Program-made: the position numbers and the translations under genes
DNA from: Maricaulis parjimensis
GTDB lineage: Bacteria > Pseudomonadota > Alphaproteobacteria > Caulobacterales > Maricaulaceae
Assembly: GCF_016817355.1 (NCBI RefSeq)
Contig: NZ_JADOTT010000008.1
Coordinates: 1 to 39,776, forward strand
DNA: 39,776 bases
Direction: 5' to 3'
Shown: one piece after another, positions 16,980 through 25,138 of the stretch
Layout of the letters: the number at the start of each line of letters is the position of its first letter
How positions within the stretch are numbered: the stretch's first letter is position 1
The notes under the pieces: model-generated
What the model was told of the DNA's origin: nothing
The model's input: the letters and a program-made list of their open reading frames with translations, nothing else
Databases searched by the model: none

Positions 16980-18136
16980 TGGCGGTTTTCCGCGAGACGG
17001 TCCCGCGCGACCTGCAGGGCAAGCTGATGGAGCTGAACTGGACGCTCGTCCTGCTCCTCATCCTGCTCGGCCTGGCGGGTATCGGCATGTTGTACTCGGT
17101 CGGTGGCGGCAGCTGGTCACCCTGGGCGCTCAATCACACCATCCGTCTGGGGGTTGGCCTGGCAGCCATGGTGGTGATCGCCATGTTCCCGCCGCGCTTC
17201 TGGATGGGCGTGTCCTATCCGGCCTATGTGGTTGCCCTGCTCCTGCTGGTGCTTGTCGAGGTGATGGGCGTTTCGATCAATGGCGCGCAGCGCTGGGTCG
17301 ATTTGGGGCCGATACGGATCCAGCCCTCCGAGATCATGAAGCTCGCCATCGTCTTCGCGCTGGCCCGCTATTATCACGATCTGCCCTCCGAAAAGGTGAC
17401 CTCGATATCAGGCCTGTTGCCGCCGCTGATGATCATCGGCGCGCCGGCCATTCTTGTTCTCGGCCAGCCGGATCTGGGCACAACCCTGCTTCTGGCAGCC
17501 ACCGGCGTCGCCGTGATCTTCATGGCGGGGTTGAGTTGGTGGTTCATCCTGGTGGTGGGAGCGATCGGCCTGATCGGCATGGTCGGGATCGGACTGTACG
17601 GGCTGGAGAACATCTTGGCCGACTATCAGATGGACCGGGTGCGAGCCTTCACCAATCCGGATTTCGACCCGCTGGGGATCAATTACCACCCGAACCAGGC
17701 GGTGATCACGCTGGGGTCCGGCGGGATGACGGGAAAGGGTTTCCTGGAGGGCACCCAGTCCAAACTGGGCTATCTGCCGGAAATGCAGACAGACTACATC
17801 TTCACGGCTCTGGGTGAGGAATTCGGCTTTGTCGGCGGGATCGCGATCCTGGCGATCAATGCGCTGATCATGGCGCAGGCCGTGGCCATCGCCATTTCGT
17901 GCAAATCGCCCTTCCTGCGCCTGCTGACGATCGGCATCACCACGACCTATGCCTCCTATGTCTTCATCAATATCGGCATGGTGTCGCGGCTTTTGCCGGT
18001 GGTCGGGGTTCCGCTGCCGCTGATCTCCTATGGCGGGACGGTGGTCCTGGCTGTGCTGGCCGGTTTCGGCCTCATCCTGGGGGCCCACATCCACCGCAAT
18101 GCGGAGCCGCCGAGGGGCGCCGGACTGTTCGGCTGA
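16979..18136 (+). CDS. rodA: RodA, SEDS peptidoglycan glycosyltransferase
   Basis: RodA polymerises lipid II with PBP2 during elongation. The 385-residue protein has about ten membrane helices and SEDS landmarks: GAQRWVDLGPIRIQPSEIMKLA, QPDLGTTLLLAATG, the large extracytoplasmic loop with QMDRVRAFTNPDFDP, the GSGGMTGKGFLEGTQSKLGYLPEMQTDYIFTALGEEFGF region containing the catalytic Asp, and the final PLPLISYGGTVVLAVLAGFGLIL. It ends the mre operon; a small hairpin and then a strong terminator follow. Confidence 0.96.
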   Translation: MAVFRETVPRDLQGKLMELNWTLVLLLILLGLAGIGMLYSVGGGSWSPWALNHTIRLGVGLAAMVVIAMFPPRFWMGVSYPAYVVALLLLVLVEVMGVSINGAQRWVDLGPIRIQPSEIMKLAIVFALARYYHDLPSEKVTSISGLLPPLMIIGAPAILVLGQPDLGTTLLLAATGVAVIFMAGLSWWFILVVGAIGLIGMVGIGLYGLENILADYQMDRVRAFTNPDFDPLGINYHPNQAVITLGSGGMTGKGFLEGTQSKLGYLPEMQTDYIFTALGEEFGFVGGIAILAINALIMAQAVAIAISCKSPFLRLLTIGITTTYASYVFINIGMVSRLLPVVGVPLPLISYGGTVVLAVLAGFGLILGAHIHRNAEPPRGAGLFG

Positions 18137-18210
18137 TTTGCCGCGCTGGCGAAGCCAGCTTGACCCGAACACAGGCTTGGGGAAGTGTGCGCGTCAATTG
18201 TGTAAGGGGT

Positions 18211-18236
18211 GCGCGCCCGTTAGCGGCGCGCTTTTT
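18211..18236 (+). terminator. Intrinsic terminator in the symporter leader
   Basis: GCGCGCC (18211-18217), loop CGTTAGC and GGCGCGC (18225-18231) form a perfect 7-bp G-C stem followed directly by TTTTT. A second, smaller hairpin, GCTGGC-GAA-GCCAGC, lies at 18145-18159 just after rodA. The U-run ends only 14 nt before the symporter ATG, and the SD AGGGGAG (18238-18244) starts almost at once, so no promoter fits between. It either ends the mre-rod transcript with read-through to the symporter or acts as an attenuator. Confidence 0.75.
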
Positions 18237-18250
18237 CAGGGGAGAATTTC

Positions 18251-19603
18251 ATGGCGGCAACACCGGTCGGCCAGCACGCGCACTGGTCTTCGCGATTTGC
18301 ATTCATTCTCGCCGCGGTGGGTTCCGCGGTTGGTCTGGGCAATCTCTGGCGATTCCCGTTCATGACGGGTCAGAATGGCGGTTCCGCCTTCGTCCTGATC
18401 TATATCGGCTGCGTGATCCTGTTTGCGATCCCGGTCCTGATGGCTGAAATCGCCATTGGCCGCCACGCGCAGCAATCGGCGATTTCCTCCACCCGGAAAA
18501 TGGCACAGGAAGCGGGCAAGTCCGCCAAATGGGCGATTGTGGGCTGGGTCTGTACTGCGGGCGGTTTCCTGATCCTGACGACCTATTCGGTCATTGCGGG
18601 CATGGTCATGGCCTATTCGGCCTCCGGCTTCCTGGGCGGGTTCTCCGAGCCGGGCGGTGCGACCATGTTCTATGGCGATAATGGTGCGAAACTGATCTGG
18701 CACGCCGTCTTCATGATCATCACCGTGATGATCGTGGCGCGGGGTCTGAAGGGCGGTATCGAACAGGTCGCGACCTTCTTGATGCCGGTCTTCTTCATCG
18801 TGCTGATCGGCCTGACCATCTATTCGCTGGCATCCGGCAATGCGGCTGAAGCGATTGCCTATCTGTTCACGCCGGACTTCTCGGCGGTGACGGGCAACAC
18901 CTTCGTGGCGGCCCTCGGCCAGGCCTTCTTCTCAGTCTCGGTCGCTTCGGCCATCATGATCACTTATGGCTCCTACCTGTCCAAGGACACCAATATCGGG
19001 TCGTCCTCGGTGCTGATCGCCTCGGCCGACACGATGGTCGCCCTGGTCGCCGGCCTGATGATCTTCCCGATCGTCTTCATGGTGGGCATGGACCCGGCTG
19101 CAGGCATGGGCCTGATCTTCACCGCGCTGCCGGCCGTTTTCGCCGACATGCCGGCCGGCAATATCATCGGTGGTGCCTTCTTCGCGCTGGCCTTCATCGC
19201 TGCGATCACCTCTTCGATCTCCCTGCTGGAAGGCACGGTGGCCTTCATCGAGGAGCATTCGGATTTCTCGCGCCCGACGGCGGCGGTTCTGCTGGGCTTC
19301 TTCGCCTTCATGATCGGTGCGGGTGCGGTCTATTCCGATGCATTCGCTGGCGAGTTCGTGGACTGGATGTCCGGCTCCTTCCTGCTGCCGCTGGGCGGTC
19401 TGCTGGTGGCCGTGTTTGCCGGTTGGGTAATCCCGAAATCGCTGATGCGTCAGGAGCTGAGCCATGCCTCGAACGGGCTGTTCGGCTTCTTCCACTTCTG
19501 CGTGAAGTTTGTGGTGCCGCCGGCGATCGGCATCATCCTGTTGCTGGGCCTGGACGCCAAGTTCAATGGTGGCGCCATCGGTGCCATGGTGGGACTGGGC
19601 TAG
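18251..19603 (+). CDS. Sodium-dependent (SNF/LeuT family) transporter
   Basis: This 450-residue inner-membrane sodium symporter of the neurotransmitter:sodium symporter family imports amino acids or related solutes. The TM1 signature WSSRFAFILAAVGSAVGLGN and LWRFPFMTGQNGGSAFVLIY are diagnostic and contribute the Na+ and substrate sites. Later helices include SVSVASAIMITYGSYLSKDTN and FALAFIAAITSSISLLEG. Twelve or fewer helices fit the length of bacterial members such as LeuT/MhsT. AGGGGAG gives a strong ribosome binding site. Its stop codon overlaps that of the convergent pip gene (CTAG). Substrate is not predictable. Confidence 0.93.
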   Translation: MAATPVGQHAHWSSRFAFILAAVGSAVGLGNLWRFPFMTGQNGGSAFVLIYIGCVILFAIPVLMAEIAIGRHAQQSAISSTRKMAQEAGKSAKWAIVGWVCTAGGFLILTTYSVIAGMVMAYSASGFLGGFSEPGGATMFYGDNGAKLIWHAVFMIITVMIVARGLKGGIEQVATFLMPVFFIVLIGLTIYSLASGNAAEAIAYLFTPDFSAVTGNTFVAALGQAFFSVSVASAIMITYGSYLSKDTNIGSSSVLIASADTMVALVAGLMIFPIVFMVGMDPAAGMGLIFTALPAVFADMPAGNIIGGAFFALAFIAAITSSISLLEGTVAFIEEHSDFSRPTAAVLLGFFAFMIGAGAVYSDAFAGEFVDWMSGSFLLPLGGLLVAVFAGWVIPKSLMRQELSHASNGLFGFFHFCVKFVVPPAIGIILLLGLDAKFNGGAIGAMVGLG

Positions 19604-20565
19604 GTCAGGCGGGCCGCGAAGGCGTCGGTGGCGCGTACAAGCGCGTCCACCACGCCCGGCTCTCCCGCAGCATGACCGGCATCGCCGATCATTTGCAGGC
19701 GGGCACGCGGCCAGGCCCGGGCCAGCGCCCAGGCCGAGCGGGGCGGTGTGACGACATCATAGCGCCCCTGCACGATCACGCCGGGCAATTGATTGAAACG
19801 GTCGGCCTCCTCAAGCAGGAGGCCGTCGCGTTCAAAGAAGCCCTTGTGCAGGAAATAATGCGTCTCCAGACGGGCCAGCGCATCAGCGCGGATCGGATCG
19901 GCCAGCGGGGCTGACGGATCTCCGGCCATGGAAATGAGTGCGCTTTCCCAGCGCGCCCAGGCCAGTGCGTCGGGACGGCGGCGAACCAGGTCCGGCTCGG
20001 CCAGCCGCTCATAATAGGCCTTGATGATGTCGTCGCGTTCTTCCGGCGCCAGCGGGTCAACCAGGCGCTCCCAAGCGTCCGGGAAGAGCATGTTGGCGCC
20101 CTGGCGATAGAACCAGTCCAGCTCGATCTGGGTGCACAGGAAGACACCGCGCAGGACCAGGCCAAGGCAGCGATCCGCATGTTCCCGCGCATAGGCCAGG
20201 GACAGTGTGGCGCCCCAGGATCCGCCGAAGACGAGCCATTGATCGACGCCCATATGCACGCGGATTTTCTCGATGTCCTCGATCAGCTTCTGGGTCGTGT
20301 TGTTTTCCAGCGAGCCGTGTGGCGTGGAACGGCCGCAGCCGCGCTGGTCGAACAGGATGATGCGATAGCGGCGCGGATCGAAGAAGCGCCGCAGGGCGGG
20401 CGAAACGCCGCCGCCGGGGCCGCCATGCAGGGTGATGACCGGAATCCCGTCCGGTCGTCCGCATTCCTCGACATAGAGCTCATGCCCGTCACCGACCGGC
20501 AGATGGAAACTCTCCAGCGGACGGATCGGCGGATAAAGCAGGCGTCGGGTGTAGGAAGCGTCCAT
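19600..20565 (-). CDS. pip: Proline iminopeptidase
   Basis: This 321-residue alpha/beta-hydrolase of family S33 releases N-terminal proline from peptides. The oxyanion-loop motif HGGPGGG lies at residues 48-54, LFDQRGCGRSTPH at 71-83, and the nucleophile elbow GGSWGATLSLAYA places Ser116 as catalytic. Asp in QGRYDVVTPP and His in GDAGHAAGE complete the triad. The protein is cytosolic with no signal peptide. It converges on the symporter gene, sharing the CTAG at 19600-19603. About 110 bp separates it from the divergent lipoprotein gene. Confidence 0.95.
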   Translation of the reverse strand: MDASYTRRLLYPPIRPLESFHLPVGDGHELYVEECGRPDGIPVITLHGGPGGGVSPALRRFFDPRRYRIILFDQRGCGRSTPHGSLENNTTQKLIEDIEKIRVHMGVDQWLVFGGSWGATLSLAYAREHADRCLGLVLRGVFLCTQIELDWFYRQGANMLFPDAWERLVDPLAPEERDDIIKAYYERLAEPDLVRRRPDALAWARWESALISMAGDPSAPLADPIRADALARLETHYFLHKGFFERDGLLLEEADRFNQLPGVIVQGRYDVVTPPRSAWALARAWPRARLQMIGDAGHAAGEPGVVDALVRATDAFAARLT

Positions 20566-20631
20566 GTCGGCAGTGTGCTGTTAGCGGCTCGTAAACGCAA
20601 TAAACGATAGCCTAAGGGATAGTCTGCCGAT

Positions 20632-20646
20632 ATCCTGTTACAGGAT
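20632..20646. promoter_or_regulatory. Short inverted repeat in a divergent promoter region
   Basis: ATCCTG-TTA-CAGGAT is a perfect 6-bp inverted repeat with a 3-bp centre, 30 bp upstream of the lipoprotein ATG and 67 bp from the pip start. Position and symmetry suit a dimeric repressor site. No regulator is identified. Confidence 0.3.
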
Positions 20647-20675
20647 TGGGGCAAATCTGCGATAAACGGGAAATT

Positions 20676-21347
20676 ATGTCGGCTATTCGGATAGCATGTG
20701 TGGCTCTCGCCGCGTCTTTCACGCTCGCGGCCTGTGCCAGCGCGCCGATTTCCGTCTCCGCCCGTTCCGATGCCGATATCAGCAGTATGACACCGGCTCA
20801 TGGTGATCTGGCCCGGGCGGCGCGAGTCCTCGATGACACAGCGCGTGAAAACGGCTGGGTCGCGGATGAAAGCGCCATGCAGGCCGCCATGCGCTGGGTC
20901 GGCATGGGGGGCGATGAAGGCGATAGCGCGCCGTCCCACGACAATCCGGCCATCGCCCGCTATCTGGACGCCCATGACCTCGCCTCGGTCGAGGACCCGC
21001 AGCTGACGCTTCTTGTGTCGAGTGAGTTGCGTCAGGCCTATGCCTTGGCCAGCGAAGTGGATTCGGCTGCCCAGAACCTGGTGGCAGCGCAGGGCGGGAC
21101 CTCGCGTTCGGCGCTGGGACGCAGCCTTGGCCATGTCGAAACGGCCCTGACCCAGACCCGCGACAGCCTCAGCCTGTTCGACAGTCTTCTCGGTGTCATG
21201 GCTGATGGCGTGAATGCGGACCAGATGGCGGCCCTGACGATTGACCGGGACCTGCTGGCTGGCCGCGCAGACGGGTTGCGCCAGCGGGCCGATGCGCTGG
21301 CAGCGCTGCGGCGGAACTTCCCGACGGCGGCAGACGGCCTCTCCTGA
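20676..21347 (+). CDS. Hypothetical lipoprotein
   Basis: This encodes 223 residues from ATG 20676; an extension to 20646 would precede the signal sequence. The N-terminus SAIRIACVALAASFTLAACAS contains a good lipobox (LAAC), so signal peptidase II processing and membrane anchoring are expected. The mature part is almost all alpha-helical, with repeated Ala-rich amphipathic stretches (MTPAHGDLARAARVLDDTARENG, ALGRSLGHVETALTQTRDSLSLFDSLLGVMADGV and the C-terminal LLAGRADGLRQRADALAALRRNF). No family recognised. The TGA stop shares a base with the ATG of the following methyltransferase, so the two are probably co-translated. Confidence 0.75.
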   Translation: MSAIRIACVALAASFTLAACASAPISVSARSDADISSMTPAHGDLARAARVLDDTARENGWVADESAMQAAMRWVGMGGDEGDSAPSHDNPAIARYLDAHDLASVEDPQLTLLVSSELRQAYALASEVDSAAQNLVAAQGGTSRSALGRSLGHVETALTQTRDSLSLFDSLLGVMADGVNADQMAALTIDRDLLAGRADGLRQRADALAALRRNFPTAADGLS

Positions 21348-21952
21348 TGCTTCATCCTGATGATGTGAAAGGCTTCCTCGATCCGGTGGAAGGCGAGGCG
21401 CTGGCGCGCTATGCCGGCGAGGCGGCGAAACTGGGCCCGGTACTGGAAATCGGTACCTATTGCGGCAAGTCGGCGCTCTATCTGGGCCCGGCCGTTCGTC
21501 ATGCGGGCAGTGTGCTCTACACGCTCGATCATCATCGCGGCTCCGAGGAACACCAGCCGGGCGAAGGCTATCACGATCCCGATCTCTACAATGCGGACCT
21601 GGGTGTGGTGGAGACGCTGCCAGCCCTGCGCGAGACCCTGTTCAAAGCGGATCTGGAAGATTGCGTCATCCCGGTGATCGGCAAGTCCAAGACGGTGGCG
21701 GCCCACTGGACCACGCCGCTGGGCATGGTCTTCATTGATGGCGGCCACTCCATGGAAGCCGCACTGGCGGATTATCGCGGCTGGGCGTCAAAGGTCGTCA
21801 CGGGCGGCCTGCTGGCCATCCATGATGTCTTCCCCAATCCGGAAGATGGCGGGCGTCCGCCATATGAAGTCTGGAAACTGGCTGTGGCGTCAGGCCTGTT
21901 CGAACAGGTCAGCCGGACAGGAACGCTGGAAGTGCTTCGCCGCCTGCCTTAG
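21347..21952 (+). CDS. Class I SAM-dependent methyltransferase (Methyltransf_24 type)
   Basis: This is a 201-residue protein. The SAM-binding motif I is VLEIGTYCGKSALYLGPA (from about residue 32), followed by an acidic motif II strand (SVLYTLDHHRGSEEHQPGEGY) and MVFIDGGHSMEAALADYRGW, the typical aspartate-containing motif of Methyltransf_24 proteins. The family often modifies glycans or small secondary metabolites. It overlaps the lipoprotein stop (TGATG) and its last 44 bp overlap the 3' end of the convergent toroid gene. Proximity to the glycosyltransferase/methyltransferase trio suggests a shared pathway, but this is inference. Confidence 0.82.
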   Translation: MLHPDDVKGFLDPVEGEALARYAGEAAKLGPVLEIGTYCGKSALYLGPAVRHAGSVLYTLDHHRGSEEHQPGEGYHDPDLYNADLGVVETLPALRETLFKADLEDCVIPVIGKSKTVAAHWTTPLGMVFIDGGHSMEAALADYRGWASKVVTGGLLAIHDVFPNPEDGGRPPYEVWKLAVASGLFEQVSRTGTLEVLRRLP

Positions 21953-23006
21953 CGGGCGCTTCGGAGACCCAGTTGCGGATCAGCAGGTCGGAACCCGGGC
22001 TGAGCCCGTCCAGCGCATCGGCGGCCAGGATCAGGGCGCCGGAAGTCCAGCTGGGACGTTCATACGGCCAGACAATGCTTTCCTCGAACTGCCAGCCCAT
22101 CCAGTAGCCGCCCTGTTTGGCGCGCAGGGGTGACAGGTTTTCGATCAGGCTGCGGGCTTGGTCCGGCTTGCCGGCAGCGAGACAGGCGAGGGCAAGCTCA
22201 GCAGTTTCGGCTGCGGTCACCCAGGGCTGGTCGGACACACAGCGGCAACCCAACCCGGCTTCGACGAAATCCGTCCAGCGGGCATAGAGACGGGCGCGCG
22301 CCGCATCACCGCGGATCACACCGGCCAGGACGGGATAATACCAGTCCATGGCATAGCGGCGTCGGTCGGTGCCGGTGCGGTCGAAGCGAGCATCATTTTC
22401 GCGCAGGACATCGCCAATGCGGCGGCGGGCTTCGATCCAGTCGGTGATGTTTTCGCCCTGCAGACGTCCCATCAGGATGGCGCATTCCAGTGCCTTGTAG
22501 AGGCTGGCATTGCCGGCGCGCAGACTGTCGATGCCGCACAGCGCCTCGTCTTCCTGGCGGCCGCACCAGACGACATCGCCATGGCGGGTCTGGTGGGCGA
22601 GGATGAAGCCCATGGCGGATTTCACCATGGGCCAGTAGCGCGGCAATTCGCTGAGCGCTTCCAGCGCCAGCAGGCTGCGCAGGACGGTGACGGCCGCATA
22701 GCCGGTGAAGTTGGTGTCCCGGGCCTGTTCCGGATTGGCCGGGGCGAGACGTTTATTGGTGTCGTCCAGCGGGACGGAGGCACCGAGATCGCCGGTCCAA
22801 CCGCCATCGGCTTCCTGGCGTTCAGCCAGGCAGTCCAGGGCCTTGAAGGTCGCGTCCCGCTTGCCGGCAATGGCGAGGCCCATCACCGCTTCGCCGTGAT
22901 TCCAGGCGTCCCAGATCCCGGCCTCGATCCAGGGAATGGCACCGTCGGCTTGCTGCAGGCCCTCGATATGGCGGGCGCAGGCCTGGATATCGACGAGCTT
23001 TCCCAT
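21909..23006 (-). CDS. Alpha/alpha-toroid (prenyltransferase/squalene-cyclase-like) protein
   Basis: This encodes 365 residues; ATG 23006 is chosen because it overlaps the upstream stop (TGATG), although the frame stays open to 23210. Repeated helical pairs end in QQADGAIPW and RQEADGGWTGDLG, the turn motif of squalene-cyclase/prenyltransferase alpha-alpha barrels. WDAWNHGEAVMGL, YAMDWYYPVLAGVIRG and GYWMGWQFEESIVWPYERPSWTSGALILA are also conserved-looking. The DxDD acid motif of class II terpene cyclases is not seen, so a classical cyclase is unlikely. No signal peptide. It is the last gene of the GT4-methyltransferase-toroid operon. Confidence 0.75.
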   Translation of the reverse strand: MGKLVDIQACARHIEGLQQADGAIPWIEAGIWDAWNHGEAVMGLAIAGKRDATFKALDCLAERQEADGGWTGDLGASVPLDDTNKRLAPANPEQARDTNFTGYAAVTVLRSLLALEALSELPRYWPMVKSAMGFILAHQTRHGDVVWCGRQEDEALCGIDSLRAGNASLYKALECAILMGRLQGENITDWIEARRRIGDVLRENDARFDRTGTDRRRYAMDWYYPVLAGVIRGDAARARLYARWTDFVEAGLGCRCVSDQPWVTAAETAELALACLAAGKPDQARSLIENLSPLRAKQGGYWMGWQFEESIVWPYERPSWTSGALILAADALDGLSPGSDLLIRNWVSEAPAKAGGEALPAFLSG

Positions 23007-23725
23007 CAGGCGGTCTTGCGGAAATACATGACCACGGACTTGCCCATGATCGGGTTGAGCACGGCTTCCATGGCGCGGGTGAGCCAAGGGCGTTTCATCA
23101 GATCCCATTCCAGGAATTTGCGGTATTGGCGGACCAGGAAACTGGTCTCGCGCGTGTCCCACAGGGCGCATTGCAGCCACCAATAGGGGCTGTGCAGGCC
23201 GTGGGCCCAATGGCGCAGATAGCGGCGGAAGCCCTGGCGCTCGACGGCGGCCTTGAGGGCATTGGGGCGGAAGATGCGGACATGGCCGCCCGGTTCGCGC
23301 GGATAGGCGGGGGCGAGGAACCAGCAGATCTTCTCCGGCCAGTAGCGCGGCACGGAAGCGACGAAAATGCCGCCGGGTTTCAGGATGCGGCTGATCTCCG
23401 ACAGGACGAGGTCCGGATCCGGGACGTGTTCGAGCACCTCGGAGCAGACGATCCGGTCGAACGTGTTGTCTTCAAACGGCAATTGGCCGGCGTCCCCGGC
23501 CGACAGAACGGCGCCGCGCAGGTCCGAGGCGGGTTCGGGCGGCGGGAGTTCGAAGAATTTGTCCAGCGCGATGGCGCAATTGGCGTGGTCCAGATCAACC
23601 CCGACAGCGAGGACCGGTGTGCGGTCCCAATAGACGGCATGAAGATGGCGGCCATGCCCGCAGCCCAGGTCCAGAACGCGCTGGCCCGGTGCCAATTCCA
23701 TCGGCTCGAGGCGGATCGTCATCAT
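23006..23725 (-). CDS. Class I SAM-dependent methyltransferase (Methyltransf_11 type)
   Basis: This encodes 239 residues. SAM-binding motif I is VLDLGCGHGRHLHAVYW (from about residue 18), motif II GVDLDHANCAIAL, and the post-I motif SEVLEHVPDPDLVLSEISRILKPGGIFVASVPRYWPE is typical of UbiE-like and glycan/lipid methyltransferases. The C-terminal part is basic and aromatic (RRYLRHWAHGLHSPYWWLQCALW), which could contact membrane or a lipid-linked substrate. Two adjacent ATGs (23725, 23722) overlap the GT4 stop. Coupled on both sides, it is the middle gene of the trio. Confidence 0.85.
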   Translation of the reverse strand: MMTIRLEPMELAPGQRVLDLGCGHGRHLHAVYWDRTPVLAVGVDLDHANCAIALDKFFELPPPEPASDLRGAVLSAGDAGQLPFEDNTFDRIVCSEVLEHVPDPDLVLSEISRILKPGGIFVASVPRYWPEKICWFLAPAYPREPGGHVRIFRPNALKAAVERQGFRRYLRHWAHGLHSPYWWLQCALWDTRETSFLVRQYRKFLEWDLMKRPWLTRAMEAVLNPIMGKSVVMYFRKTA

Positions 23726-25044
23726 GAGGCGGTATTCCGTTCGGCAAGGGCTTCGGCATAGAGGCGGGAGGCGGCCAGAGCGTGGGATGACCAGTTGAAT
23801 TCGGCGCGGGCGCGGGCGGCGGCCTGTTCACCCAGACGGGCGGCTTCGGCGGGTGTGTCGAGCAGGCGGGCGAGATGCTCGGCCATCGCGCCGGCATCGC
23901 CGACCGGGGCGACAAGTCCTGCATCGCCAACGACTTCCGGCAGGGCACCGCCATTGCTGGCGACCACAGCGGCCCCACAGGCCATGGCTTCCGCGGCGGG
24001 AAAACCGAAGCCTTCAAACCGGGCCGGGCAGGCCACGATATGGGCGCGGCGGTATAGATTGGCGACGTCCTCGCGGGACAGATTGTGCGAGGTGGTGATG
24101 CGCTGGGACAGGCCATGGGCCTCGATCTGGCGTTTCGCAGGGCCGTCGCGCAGCTGTCCGACAATGTGAAGACGGGCATTAGGACGGGCGGCGGCGACGC
24201 GGGCGAGGGCGTCGATCAGGACGTCGAGCCCCTTGATCGGAACGTCGGCACTGGCGGTGGTGACGATCAACCCGGTTTCTCGCTCGACAGCAGCGTCCGG
24301 GTGGAAAACATCGTGATCAATGCCGTTATAGGCCACACGGACACGCGCAGGATCGACTCCATACTGGTCCGAATGGGTGTCACGCGCGGCTTCCGATACG
24401 GCCAAGAGGCGATCAAGACGGGACGCTGTGCGCGCCTGCATGCCGACAAAACGGTACCAGCGGCGCGTCATCAGCGGTTCCCACCATTTGCGTCCAGCGG
24501 CCACGGCATAATCGCGGTCGATCGTGATCGGGTGGTGGATGGTGGTGATGACCGGAAGGCGCGACTGGATCCGCAGGAAGGGCGAGGCCAGGGTCTGGTT
24601 GTCATGGATCACGTCAAAGCGGTGCCCCTCGCGGCGCAGGAAGCGGTCGAGCCGCCGGCCGAAAGCGTAGAGCTCTCCGAAGGCGCCGGAATTATGGGAC
24701 AGCCATTCGGACAGGTCGGCCCAGGATGTCAGATGGCGCGGCCGCAGGGCGAGGAAGGCATTCTCCTCGGCGAACAGGTCGAGCGAGGGGAGTTTGATCA
24801 ACTCCACCGCCGGATCGAGTTCGGGATAGGGCGGGCCGGAAGCGACGGAGACCTCGTGGCCCAGCGCGAGAAGACTATTGGTGAGTTCCCGGATATAGAC
24901 GCCCTGGCCACCAACATGAGGGTGGGAGCGATAGCCGGTGACGAGAACCCGAAGCGGCCTGACAGGCGCGGCATCGGCTCGCTCTTCCGGCCTTGTGGAA
25001 ACAAGGGTATCTGGGCCCATGACGCGTGATTCCGGCTGTGTCAT
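23722..25044 (-). CDS. GT4 family glycosyltransferase
   Basis: This is a 440-residue retaining GT-B glycosyltransferase. After a ~30-residue disordered N-terminus, the acceptor domain begins RVLVTGYRSHPHVGGQGVYIRELTNSL, with the GG loop of GT4 enzymes. The donor domain shows VRVAYNGIDHDVFHPD, VTTASADVPIKGLDVLIDAL (K in the phosphate-binding SxxxxKG segment) and the EX7E motif RFEGFGFPAAEAMACGAAVVAS. It transfers an activated hexose-type sugar at the inner face of the membrane; donor and acceptor are unknown. It leads the minus-strand trio and diverges from the MFS gene with a 94-bp shared promoter region. Confidence 0.88.
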   Translation of the reverse strand: MTQPESRVMGPDTLVSTRPEERADAAPVRPLRVLVTGYRSHPHVGGQGVYIRELTNSLLALGHEVSVASGPPYPELDPAVELIKLPSLDLFAEENAFLALRPRHLTSWADLSEWLSHNSGAFGELYAFGRRLDRFLRREGHRFDVIHDNQTLASPFLRIQSRLPVITTIHHPITIDRDYAVAAGRKWWEPLMTRRWYRFVGMQARTASRLDRLLAVSEAARDTHSDQYGVDPARVRVAYNGIDHDVFHPDAAVERETGLIVTTASADVPIKGLDVLIDALARVAAARPNARLHIVGQLRDGPAKRQIEAHGLSQRITTSHNLSREDVANLYRRAHIVACPARFEGFGFPAAEAMACGAAVVASNGGALPEVVGDAGLVAPVGDAGAMAEHLARLLDTPAEAARLGEQAAARARAEFNWSSHALAASRLYAEALAERNTAS

Positions 25045-25053
25045 TCAGTGCCG

Positions 25054-25084
25054 GGCGAACCTATACAAGTGAACACTGTTCGCC
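25054..25084. promoter_or_regulatory. Spaced inverted repeat between GT4 and MFS genes
   Basis: GGCGAAC (25054-25060) and GTTCGCC (25078-25084) are perfect 7-bp arms 17 bp apart, starting 9 bp upstream of the glycosyltransferase start and ending 54 bp upstream of the MFS start. Symmetry between divergent genes suggests a shared operator, without proof. Confidence 0.35.
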
Positions 25085-25138
25085 AAGCGTGCCGCCCCGG
25101 GCATACGCAGACACCGACATTCGAGGTATTGGTCCGAC

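Noticed and set aside
16501-17817. 438-residue frame overlapping mrdA and rodA
   Set aside because: Out-of-frame shadow of two well-defined genes.
18185-18205. Leader peptide GTG-...-TAA before the symporter terminator
   Set aside because: Six codons, GTG start with SD too close, and no run of codons for one amino acid; too weak to claim classical attenuation.
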